Shown here piece after piece: positions 26,301-32,775 of a stretch of 48,698 nt of DNA. Every line of letters starts with the position of its first letter. The stretch's first letter is position 1. Source of the DNA: a virus; IMG/VR virus record IMGVR_UViG_3300024255_001800, positions 1 to 48,698 of that record. One strand, written 5' to 3'. The position numbers and the translations under genes are program-made. The notes beneath the pieces are model-generated. The model saw only the letters and a list, made by a program, of their open reading frames with translations. It made no database searches and was not told the origin of the DNA.

Positions 26301-26922
26301 TAGTGCATCTAAATTAACAGCAGATACTACTATAACGAATAATTTAAATGTTGGAAGTAATTTAGTAGTTGGTACAGGGGGTAAAATTTATTCACAAAAT
26401 AAAACTTCGTTTACAGATACAGATGCAGGTTTTTATATGGATACTACTGGAGACTTTCATGTAGGAGATGCAGGAAGTTTTATTAAGTTTGATGAAAGTG
26501 CAGGAACAGTTGCAATAAAAGCTGATACAATTCAATTTAGCTCAGGAACAAGTGTTTCAACTTTTGATGGAAACTATAATAATTTAAGTAACCAACCTCC
26601 TTTATTTAATGGAGCATATGGTAGTTTAACAGGAGCACCTACTTTTGGTACTTTAACAGTTAATGGTACAAGTTTTACTCCTACAGGCTCCAATGTATCT
26701 ATTAGTCCTAGCGGTTTGGGAATTGACACAAATTATATTGAAGGTGAATTAGGAGTAAGTGATATTGTAGGATTTGGAAACACAAATGTAAGTGGCGGAA
26801 GAATAACTCTAACAGGAACAACTATGAATTTTAATACTACTAGTAGTTCCACAACAGTAAGCACTGGCGGCATAGATATAAATGCTTTTACACAACAAAT
26901 TATTATTTCGGATAGTTCATAA
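20308..26922 (+). CDS. Giant tail tip / central fibre protein (gpJ-like), 2204 aa
   Basis: This is the largest gene here. Its N-terminal half holds the hub part, with VDLVSKYLPVVYGVRRLPG, LYAIAEGEVEAIYDIYIDG and IKYGDIIGSLKVTEDPS resembling gpJ-type tip proteins. Residues from about 1311 are a fibronectin III-like domain (VTALTWTNATNFINSSDSTE, then YYWIRHKR). Then come several Ig-like modules beginning GTNTNHTFTGN, NSNPAHTVPSTN and similar. The C terminus is beta-rich and Asn/Ser/Thr-rich. It probably nucleates the tail tip and contacts the receptor. It starts within the previous stop (TAATGG). Confidence 0.85.
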   Translation: MATERDINSTIRTMLLDNEAFEYAHLIKFERPQLPSANNTFSTNANKFAYITDATRDISFNDGSTNDAGSANGTQIYRANKLLNISGYKESVQAKADTMSLTLASEILGTSIPANLTFTSNTITTNSIGVDFVEEGFKEGDKIKLEANDGAGSNHNKHFLITGFSNSNQSIAIETLDDSFTTNSSGELYNVSIESEEIKGPLLARGTDLANPSFLNKNVEVHKVFFDPETGQIKGNASILIFKGLITKANITEDPSRSSRVQWTLSSHWADFNKVQGRMTSDEIHRALNASGSPQRDAALKKEYADDMGFMHADTSVNLVATYKEKYQEMEVKTSKHGLFGLKTKVQTKMVDKTRDRDVDLKVDLVSKYLPVVYGVRRLPGIPVFADTPSNDPDTIYVLYAIAEGEVEAIYDIYIDGEPLVCLNKEDEDSRSITGTNSESSGVLCAGRADRGETIRGNSSYSSTLQNYATGKQSKFHDSERSFDKNFYDQYDVQEIDYITDSGSYYDYYNSGSATSYTGSTQNTVGIRDGQTFQISVPQPIKLWFHAGKSDQTANSKLIDIATGATKFKRQIDYFNNSNGEEYWSTNHRLLDTAYVLAEITVNEENTDIPELEFVVRGRIHEGYNYDFTYRHDDKGYSSEDTANFTLGESVTFYRTSDNAVLNTTTVRDVFEETDPRTGSVYNKIRFADRPYHSSNFTYIDDAPIHTEFYAKDSSNNMWHMLTWNHNDIDNSDAYLPNQGSNISSIGRNSGTGKLELSVGDTDLSGQTKFKIVGTGAGQLEGIENSTLTGTYSNQVVTLNVYVGTLTGSDTISSGRIIGSKQVKLPSAASSTDDFYNDQFIEITSGQGVGEKRRITDYNGTTKIATLKTNFIDHPNASSDYKVFGRGSDLRSGNNPALHTLDYITNNTFGKGLDLEKDISLQTFTNSARTCDSRSDITIAATTAATVGDEYILTNDGTASGTVIARGKVKSSTQVATHNSIVLENVIGQFQRIWQKWIYYKVGDIIYTNSGDLFRVPSSKGNGYIDVQPTNGSRQGLTYINNVTLYKATNTGVTLTTFGKKYVENYSLYDSDFVQYWRWVGWEHDHQRWCTRHQMNVVLETSSSVFQNTTNMLEHYNGILSYSNGKYELEVEAQEDIPSDNSPYHIKYGDIIGSLKVTEDPSRKSFNTINASLSDPGNKWSNTSVAFYNSNFVKADRNVVKTGNLQFSGITNYWNARINAERFLTESRFPLQISFTIMPKGILLKAGQVLKIDYDRFGWSGKLFRIQDLSVNTDCLVSVSAVEYDDSMYVISNTRTSAVSSTENPGAPGTGTPTTPTDLTGSTDKQGVTALTWTNATNFINSSDSTEIWASDDNNRSNATKIGEADNETTFNHALGEEAAKYYWIRHKRVISKRRSKQKTTIFSAYHPSEVTAGVPGTAKSPAQITVNLTNPSMTLQQTNAGSINYAATGTDIQVILGENILINDQSGDQANSSFRVAVSASNITAGSESTVNDANSNATIFRIGNHGNATSDTPVITYTITVKDGVGSTTTLQRFQHFAVAQDGAPGNDGFTITGTNTNHTFTGNTTGAASATGFSCDFVIREGATTWTYDGSSPYSSNSYRYGSLTDSNVSSSVASDGTITIDSNSALLSGTSTLTGSIIVPIYDNSDDTLLTTAVISLNKTIEGLVGQDAKSIRISTSSLVFTQAKNGTLSPNSITLTANRQNVSSSSSFNTNPNVSLTGSGDTRTLTSANFGSNTSVTVTVSADTVSDTVTLIRVEEGSDALTIVNSNPAHTVPSTNTGVVNSGNLTGSGTTIKVFEGATSLDYDASGTTAGHWTVSASQSPSSTLSTTSVSDSGNDAVVNDYTSMATGTDNVVVTYTITGKKLNGENFSLQTSQSIAKSKTGTPGGAGVRGGSIFTFEESTTSGISASDASDFAGTLDTGTAQAVAAAVIAAASDGTIRPNDRITVTDNSADKAGTRVYTGSATTSSGSVGTSDYSSLVVETFNGSVIVDGTLSASKLTADTTITNNLNVGSNLVVGTGGKIYSQNKTSFTDTDAGFYMDTTGDFHVGDAGSFIKFDESAGTVAIKADTIQFSSGTSVSTFDGNYNNLSNQPPLFNGAYGSLTGAPTFGTLTVNGTSFTPTGSNVSISPSGLGIDTNYIEGELGVSDIVGFGNTNVSGGRITLTGTTMNFNTTSSSTTVSTGGIDINAFTQQIIISDSS

Positions 26923-29900
26923 TGGCAAGACGAGTACTACTAGGCAAAGACGGTTCAAACTTTGTACTAAAAATTTCTAAATCTGGAGACGACATAATTG
27001 ATGATACTATCAATGCTAGAGACTTATTATTTAATTCAGAAATATATCGAGCAGGAGTTATTCGTTCCAATACTAGCTTTACTTCTTTAGGCTCAGGGTC
27101 TTATAAAACTTTTGAAAGCACTACAGATGCAAATGGTAATCACTATATTCCTGCATATTTAATTTCAGAAAATGGAACACAGTTTGCAACTGCAGTATTT
27201 GATTATGGATACGCATCAGTTACGACTAGTCAAGACTATTATGGTAGAGTAGTTGCAGGCCTTCCTACCGCAGGGGGAGGAGGACTTTATGAATTCAGTT
27301 TGGCAAGCTCAGGTACTAATAGAAATAGATTAAAATTACAATATATAAATATTGCAGATGCAGATGACCCAAGACCGGGACAAAATGCAGGATATCCTTT
27401 TATAGAAGATAGAGCTTTAGCCTCTTCTGACAGTGTTACTGTTAAAGTAGATATTTTAGGTATTCCTTGTCAATACGGAAAAATGGTAAATAATACTACT
27501 GTTTTTGGAAACTCTCTACTAACAGGAACGGCTTCAGGAGGAGGTGGAGGTAGTGGAGGCACAGTTTCTGCACCAGCAGACCCCACAGTTACTTTTGTAT
27601 CAAGAACTTCTAGTGTAGATAACTTAACCGTAACTTCAACAGCAGGAACAGGAAATACAGCAACAATTCAATTTATAGCAACAACTGCAATAAGTCCTGT
27701 GCCTAATATAGCAGCTTCGGGCTGGCAAACCTCAGGAAGTTTTACTCAGCCTAGAGGAACTACTAGATGGTATTGGGCAAAACAAGGTAGTTTTGTTTCG
27801 GATGTAAATGCTCAAGGTGGATATACTTCTCCTGCGTATGATAACACTCCCACTGCTTTTGACTTAGGAGGCCCTCAAACAAACGCAGCTCTTAATACAT
27901 ATTTTCAATCTTCTGAAATTACAGTAGCTGGACTAGATAATTCAGATTTTGCACTTGTCTCAGTAACTGGAGCTCAATTAAGTAGGAATCAAGGAGCGTA
28001 TACAACAAATGGCACTATAGCAGTAAATGGGGATGATTTTAGAATAAGAGTACTATCAAGCTCTTCTAACGGTACGTCTACATCAGGGACTTTAACTATT
28101 GGAACAGTAAGTGATACATATCAAGTAAGCACAGGACAAGATACAACAGTAGATGCCTATGATTTTACAAATCAAAACAGCTTAGAATTAAGTACTTTAG
28201 TATATTCAAATACTGAAACAATAACAGGGATTAGTACAGGCGTCAGTGTATCTATTAGCGGAAATAGTGCTGAATTTAGTATAAATGGGGGGAGTTATGG
28301 AACTTCGGGAACTATTACAAATAATCAAACTTTAAGATTAAGAATGAATACGAGCGGAAGCTTTGCAACTAATACATCTACTACTGTAAATGTAGGAGGG
28401 GTTACAGATACTTGGACAATTACAACAAGAGGTCAAACTCCTGTTACTACTCCAGGTTCTATAACAGCAACGCAAATTACGAATACAACGGCAACTGCAC
28501 AAACAGTAGATGCAACAGCAGCTCATCAATTTTTAGGTTCAGGTACTTTACAAGTATCAAACAACAATTCCACTTACTCAGCGAATGGAACAGACTTTAG
28601 TCAAAATAGAAATACAACAGTAACTTACTATGCCCGCTCTCTAGGAGCAGATGGTAATACAAGTAATACTATTAACGTAGATAAGTTTGTGCCGCCAGTT
28701 GTAAGTCTGAGTGGAATTGGTAATTCATCTTTTTCCTTTGCAGCATTTAACAATACGTATGCTCCAACCCCTCAACGAGCAGGAGGTAACTATAATACAT
28801 ACAGTAGTTATTGGGGAACAACAACAACAAGTATTAGTAATAATTCAGGAGGATGGTTAAGTACTTCTATTACTAATTCTTCTGCAGGAAACTATAACTT
28901 AACAGCGCCTTTAAATAATAGTGGAAGTGATAGAACTGCAACAGTTACTTATACAACAAATACAGAGTTTGGAGCCTCTCATTCAATGACATTTACAGTT
29001 TCACAAACTTCTCTTGATGCTACTTGTGACCAATTTACTTTTACAGATGTAACAAATGCAGCAGCAAGTTCTACAGTTACTGACTCTATAACAATAACAG
29101 GAATAAATACAATGGTATACGTACAGTACTCTGGAGATACAGGAGGTTTTAGAATAGGAAGTAGTGGTTCTTTTACAACAGCAGCAAAGTTTGCAGTAAA
29201 TAATGATACAGTAGAAGTTCAACTAAATACTGCTGCAACGGGAGGAGGAAGTAAAAGCGCTACTATCAATGTTAGTGGAGTAAGCGACACTTTTACTGCA
29301 ACTACAGCCGCAGATACTACACCTGATGCTTTCAGTTTTACCGACCAAACAGGAGTATCAACCTCAACAACAATATATAGCAATATAATAACAATAGCAG
29401 GAATAAATACTTCTGTCACAGCTTCTATAAGTGGAAATTCTGCTGAAATGCAAGTTAATAGTGGTAGTTATACTTCTTCAAATCAGACTATTAATGTTGG
29501 TGATACAATACGATTAAGAATGACTTCCAGTGCCACTACAGGGGCTACAGTAAATACTACTCTAACTGTTGGAGGAACTTCAGATACTTGGTCAGTTACA
29601 ACTACAACAGCAACTCTTTTGTGGTCGGTAGGATTAGCACTTGGAAGTTTCAGTGCTTATGGCTTCTTATCTCAAGGATTTAGTACTTATATAGGAGGAG
29701 GTCATGGAACTGCAACTGATACTTCTTGCGATTTATATAATGGTAGTACTACTTGGGGTTTTAGTGACCAAGAAAGTTCTTTCGGAAATACTTTTTTTCA
29801 TGTAAGTGGGGCAACTTCTAATGCTGGATGGACAACTTTAAAAATATATAATGGAACAAGTAATTCAGCTACTCTGATAACAACAAAAACAAGAAGTTCA

Positions 29901-29996
29901 CTTACTTACAGTAATTCAGGCGGAAGCTTCGCTAGTTGGGATATGGGTTCTGATCTTACAGGTGGAACAGGTAATTTATTTTTGGAGTTCTTTTAA
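26922..29996 (+). CDS. Ig-repeat tail surface protein with 'MARRVLLGK' N-terminal module (1024 aa)
   Basis: Residues 1-50 form a module starting MARRVLLGKDGSNFVLKISK, shared with the 30548 and 31009 products. A beta domain and Gly-rich linker (SGGGGGSGGT, near 205-215) follow. The rest contains about four related Ig/BACON-like repeats near 27856, 28153, 29029 and 29326. They share SISGNSAE, then I..N.T.RLRM, then VGG.(S/T)DTW..TT. The protein probably docks on the tail by the first module and projects Ig domains that bind weakly to host surface sugars, as described for phage Ig-like domains. Start within the previous stop (TAATGG). Confidence 0.75.
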   Translation: MARRVLLGKDGSNFVLKISKSGDDIIDDTINARDLLFNSEIYRAGVIRSNTSFTSLGSGSYKTFESTTDANGNHYIPAYLISENGTQFATAVFDYGYASVTTSQDYYGRVVAGLPTAGGGGLYEFSLASSGTNRNRLKLQYINIADADDPRPGQNAGYPFIEDRALASSDSVTVKVDILGIPCQYGKMVNNTTVFGNSLLTGTASGGGGGSGGTVSAPADPTVTFVSRTSSVDNLTVTSTAGTGNTATIQFIATTAISPVPNIAASGWQTSGSFTQPRGTTRWYWAKQGSFVSDVNAQGGYTSPAYDNTPTAFDLGGPQTNAALNTYFQSSEITVAGLDNSDFALVSVTGAQLSRNQGAYTTNGTIAVNGDDFRIRVLSSSSNGTSTSGTLTIGTVSDTYQVSTGQDTTVDAYDFTNQNSLELSTLVYSNTETITGISTGVSVSISGNSAEFSINGGSYGTSGTITNNQTLRLRMNTSGSFATNTSTTVNVGGVTDTWTITTRGQTPVTTPGSITATQITNTTATAQTVDATAAHQFLGSGTLQVSNNNSTYSANGTDFSQNRNTTVTYYARSLGADGNTSNTINVDKFVPPVVSLSGIGNSSFSFAAFNNTYAPTPQRAGGNYNTYSSYWGTTTTSISNNSGGWLSTSITNSSAGNYNLTAPLNNSGSDRTATVTYTTNTEFGASHSMTFTVSQTSLDATCDQFTFTDVTNAAASSTVTDSITITGINTMVYVQYSGDTGGFRIGSSGSFTTAAKFAVNNDTVEVQLNTAATGGGSKSATINVSGVSDTFTATTAADTTPDAFSFTDQTGVSTSTTIYSNIITIAGINTSVTASISGNSAEMQVNSGSYTSSNQTINVGDTIRLRMTSSATTGATVNTTLTVGGTSDTWSVTTTTATLLWSVGLALGSFSAYGFLSQGFSTYIGGGHGTATDTSCDLYNGSTTWGFSDQESSFGNTFFHVSGATSNAGWTTLKIYNGTSNSATLITTKTRSSLTYSNSGGSFASWDMGSDLTGGTGNLFLEFF

Positions 29997-30184
29997 TGGA
30001 AACTTTTAATAACAATGGACAATTATACGTGAGAAAAATCTATGACAACGACTTTACTATAGAAATTCCCGCAGTTTTAAATGATGATGGCTCTTTAAAT
30101 GAGCCTCAGACTAATACTAATTTAGAAGCTACTTATGAAATTCATAAGGTGCATAAGGAGACATATGAAACTTATACATCATAA
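29996..30184 (+). CDS. Small hypothetical protein (62 aa)
   Basis: The ATG overlaps the preceding stop (TAATGG). The sequence (METFNNNGQLYVRKIYDNDF, EATYEIHKVHKETYETYTS) predicts a small beta protein and is not recognised. The next gene starts inside its end. It may be a small accessory of the Ig-repeat protein. Confidence 0.5.
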   Translation: METFNNNGQLYVRKIYDNDFTIEIPAVLNDDGSLNEPQTNTNLEATYEIHKVHKETYETYTS

Positions 30185-30551
30185 TTCTTTAATAAATACT
30201 CCTTATTCCTTACAAAAGTATGTAAAATCTTTTCAGCAGTGGGACAAAGTTCATGCCTTTAACATTGAATCTGCATTGATTTACGAAGCATTTTTATCCG
30301 TATGTGATTCAAATAAAATTATGGGGGATTATTATATTATAAATAGTAGTCTAAAGGCTAATAAAAATTTACAAATTTGGACATTTCAAGAATGGAAAAC
30401 AATAGGCACTATTAAGATTGGAGATTATATTTTTAATGATAATTATAAATATATAAAAGTTGATAGCATAGAAGAAGTTTCAGAAAGTGTTGCAGCAGTT
30501 GAAGTAGAAACAACAGCAAATTATTTTTTAGAGAGGTATTTAGTAAAATGA
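30165..30551 (+). CDS. Hypothetical protein with Hint-like C-terminal pattern (128 aa)
   Basis: ATG 30165 was chosen over 30135 because AAGGAG (30155-30160) lies just before it. The first half is helical and aromatic (LQKYVKSFQQWDKVHAFNIE). The second half (IGTIKIGDYIFNDNYKYIKV, VAAVEVETTANYFLERYLV) looks like the end of a Hint/intein-type fold: a 'G-D-x-I' strand, then 'V-x-V-E...NYF...LV'. The usual terminal His-Asn is absent (it ends LVK), as is any N-terminal catalytic Cys. A degenerate Hint-like domain is possible. Confidence in function is low. Confidence 0.5.
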   Translation: MKLIHHNSLINTPYSLQKYVKSFQQWDKVHAFNIESALIYEAFLSVCDSNKIMGDYYIINSSLKANKNLQIWTFQEWKTIGTIKIGDYIFNDNYKYIKVDSIEEVSESVAAVEVETTANYFLERYLVK

Positions 30552-31009
30552 GTAGACGAGTATTATTAGGTAAAATTGATAGTAATGATCAGGGGTTGCT
30601 TATATCTAAGCCTGGAGTAGATGTAATTAATAGTTCAGGTGTTGTTGCAAACAAAGACTTACTAATTTTTGACAGTCGTGAAAAAGGATATGCTCAAGTT
30701 ATTGCAAGAGGGTCAACAACAGTAACTCGAAGTGGAAGTAATGCAGGAACATCTACAGTTACTTTCTCAACTGTAGCAATTCCTAATCCTGTAGTAATTA
30801 CTTATCCTGATGATAACATTATAAATTCTCCATATTATGAAATAACTTCAGTAAGTACTACAGCAGTACAGTTTACAGTCCCTGCAACGTATGCGGATTT
30901 TGCAACAATATATGGAACTAATTTTAATTATTTTCAGAATTTTAGTAGTGGTGGTGGTACTCCAACTTCTACAACAATAAACTATATAATTTTAAGGGGG
31001 CATGTATAA
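30548..31009 (+). CDS. Small tail surface protein with 'MSRRVLLGK' module (153 aa)
   Basis: Residues 1-50 (MSRRVLLGKIDSNDQGLLIS, KPGVDVINSS, DLLIFDSRE) match the N termini of the 26922 and 31009 products. The remainder is a beta-rich domain (YAQVIARGSTTVTRSGSNAG, VFTVPATYADF). It likely uses the same docking site on the tail and presents a small head. It overlaps the previous gene by four bases and ends within the next start. Confidence 0.65.
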   Translation: MSRRVLLGKIDSNDQGLLISKPGVDVINSSGVVANKDLLIFDSREKGYAQVIARGSTTVTRSGSNAGTSTVTFSTVAIPNPVVITYPDDNIINSPYYEITSVSTTAVQFTVPATYADFATIYGTNFNYFQNFSSGGGTPTSTTINYIILRGHV

Positions 31010-31617
31010 TGGCGAGACGAGTATTATTAGGAAAAGCGGGGAGTGACCAAGGATTTTTTGTATCTAAATCAGGTACAGATGTGGTAAATGACTCAGGAGT
31101 TTTAACAAGCGGAGAAAATTTACTTTTTGATAGTAGAGTGGGAGTTGGAAGTTTGCCCCTTAAATTTCATGGGGAAGGTTTATTAGGAGTACCCCCTAAT
31201 GTAAGTAACAGTTCAGGTCAAAGTATTCAAATACAACAAGGGTTTACTAGTAGTACAAAAGCTACGATTACACATAATTTAGGATATAAACCCTATTGTA
31301 TAGTACAATGGTGTTTTCAATCAGACTTAGACTTTAACGGTCATGCAACAAAAATGTATCCAGTAAATCACACAAACTATCAAATGGAAGCAGAAGCTTC
31401 AGATTATGGACAAAGAGTACAAGAATTTAGAACTGAAGGAGTTCTAGGGGTGTGGTATGAAGTAACTACCACACAATTAATAATTTATAATAATATGCAA
31501 GGTGAATATGGATATGAGACTTTGGATGGAACAGTACAACAGGCTAGTGGTGTTAGTGGAAGGTCTATAGCATATGCATTTTTAATTTTTGATGTACAAG
31601 GAGTAGATACAATATGA
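31009..31617 (+). CDS. Tail surface protein with 'MARRVLLGK' module (202 aa)
   Basis: The N terminus (MARRVLLGKAGSDQGFFVSK, SGTDVVNDSG, ENLLFDSRVG) is the third copy of the shared module. The C-terminal domain has QGFTSSTKATITHNLGYKPY and a terminal GRSIAYAFLIFDVQGVD strand, typical of small phage fibre or tip-head domains in which 'HNLGYKP' marks a beta-sandwich. Role in host contact is inferred. The gene overlaps the next start (ATGA). Confidence 0.65.
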   Translation: MARRVLLGKAGSDQGFFVSKSGTDVVNDSGVLTSGENLLFDSRVGVGSLPLKFHGEGLLGVPPNVSNSSGQSIQIQQGFTSSTKATITHNLGYKPYCIVQWCFQSDLDFNGHATKMYPVNHTNYQMEAEASDYGQRVQEFRTEGVLGVWYEVTTTQLIIYNNMQGEYGYETLDGTVQQASGVSGRSIAYAFLIFDVQGVDTI

Positions 31618-31940
31618 GCAAAATTACAACAGCAACAACAGGAGTTGGGACAACAGAAACAACTGTTTATACTTGCCCTACAGGCAAAGAAACAACAATA
31701 TCGAGATTTAGTATAACAGGAACAAAAGATGTTACTGATTTAAAACTTAAGTATTACAATTCATCTTCATCGTCAATCATAGCTTTAGTTGATAGTGGTG
31801 TAATAAATTCAGGAGATACAGTTAGTTATATAAGTAATTCAAATACTTTAACTATGAATCCAACTGATTACCTTAGTGCATTATCAAATGTTGATAATTC
31901 ATTAGATATAATTGTAACATATGAGGAAACAGATGCTTAG
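31614..31940 (+). CDS. Small beta-rich virion-associated protein (108 aa)
   Basis: The 108 residues alternate strands (TTETTVYTCPTGKETTISRF, LKLKYYNSSSSSIIALVDSG, SLDIIVTYEETDA) and look like a jelly-roll or Ig-like single domain. I recall similar small proteins in phage tail regions that probably decorate fibres. It is the last gene before promoter P3. Its start overlaps the previous stop. Confidence 0.55.
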   Translation: MSKITTATTGVGTTETTVYTCPTGKETTISRFSITGTKDVTDLKLKYYNSSSSSIIALVDSGVINSGDTVSYISNSNTLTMNPTDYLSALSNVDNSLDIIVTYEETDA

Positions 31941-31965
31941 CCTACATAGGTTCAAAAAACAGTTC

Positions 31966-31995
31966 TTGACAAGAGGTTATAAAATTTGGTATAAT
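31966..31995 (+). promoter_or_regulatory. Sigma70-like promoter with extended -10 (P3)
   Basis: TTGACA (31966-31971) and TATAAT (31990-31995) are 18 bases apart, with TGG before the -10. The 18 bases aaaaaacagttcttgaca (31954-31971) are identical to those before P2. It drives the fibre gene block starting at 32020. Confidence 0.85.
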
Positions 31996-32019
31996 TAAGA
32001 CATTGGAGGTATAAAAGAT

Positions 32020-32355
32020 ATGTCAGCAGGAAGCTACAATTTCACATTAGAACAGGGAGCAACATTAGATAGAACTGTTACAGTACAGGAAAGTGGCTCG
32101 GCTATGGATTTGACAGGATATACTCCAAGAATGCAAGTTAGAGGTACGCATGATTCTACGACCGTACTACTTACTGTAACTTGCAGTATTGCTAACGCTT
32201 CAGGCGGTATAATACGTCTACAAGCCAGTGCAAGTACTACATCTTCTATTGAAGAAGGAATATATGTATACGACTTAGAAATTGAGTCAGGTACTGGAGT
32301 TGTTACTCGTTTATTACAGGGTAACGTAACAGTAACTCCAGAAGTAACAAGATAA
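32020..32355 (+). CDS. Small fibre-associated beta-sandwich protein (111 aa)
   Basis: First gene after P3, with GGAGG upstream. The sequence SYNFTLEQGATLDRTVTVQE, MDLTGYTPRMQVRG and GIYVYDLEIESGTGVVTRLL matches a family seen upstream of fibre genes in many phages and resembling the N-terminal domain of upper baseplate proteins. The 'DLTGYT.R.QVR' to 'YDLE..SG....RLL.G.V' progression is the recognisable part. It probably forms an adaptor between tip and fibres. Confidence 0.65.
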   Translation: MSAGSYNFTLEQGATLDRTVTVQESGSAMDLTGYTPRMQVRGTHDSTTVLLTVTCSIANASGGIIRLQASASTTSSIEEGIYVYDLEIESGTGVVTRLLQGNVTVTPEVTR

Positions 32356-32356
32356 C

Positions 32357-32755
32357 ATGGCTATTACAGTAACGGTTAATGAAGAGCCGACTTTCGTAAC
32401 AGTAAACGAAACTAATACTAATGTTACAGTAAATCAAACAGACAACCCTATAACTGTGCAAACAAGTCTGGCACTGGTTACAGGAGTATTAGCCTCTGCA
32501 GCAGAAATAACAGCAGACGCTCACGGGTCTTTTGGTGGCGGTTCGCTTCAAGCAGCTATTAACCATCTTGCAGACCAATTTTTTAGACAATCAACAACCC
32601 CTTCAGGGGCTTCATTAGGAGAAGGTGATTTATGGTACGATACTGGTAATGATCAGCTAAAAGTATATAGAGAAACTTCCACTAATAACTTTGAATTCGT
32701 ACCCCTTGCCGCAGCAACGGATACAATGGACAATCTAGACGGAGGACAGTTCTAG
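32357..32755 (+). CDS. Small fibre-associated protein (132 aa)
   Basis: Starts two bases after the previous stop. Residues 1-45 are short alternating beta strands (ITVTVNEEPTFVTVNETNTN). The middle is helical (SLQAAINHLADQFFRQSTTP), and the end has GDLWYDTGNDQLKVYRETST, the 'label' motif common in tail fibres. It probably forms a trimer joint. It ends MDNLDGGQF. Confidence 0.6.
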   Translation: MAITVTVNEEPTFVTVNETNTNVTVNQTDNPITVQTSLALVTGVLASAAEITADAHGSFGGGSLQAAINHLADQFFRQSTTPSGASLGEGDLWYDTGNDQLKVYRETSTNNFEFVPLAAATDTMDNLDGGQF

Positions 32756-32775
32756 AAGTCAAATAGGAAAATATT

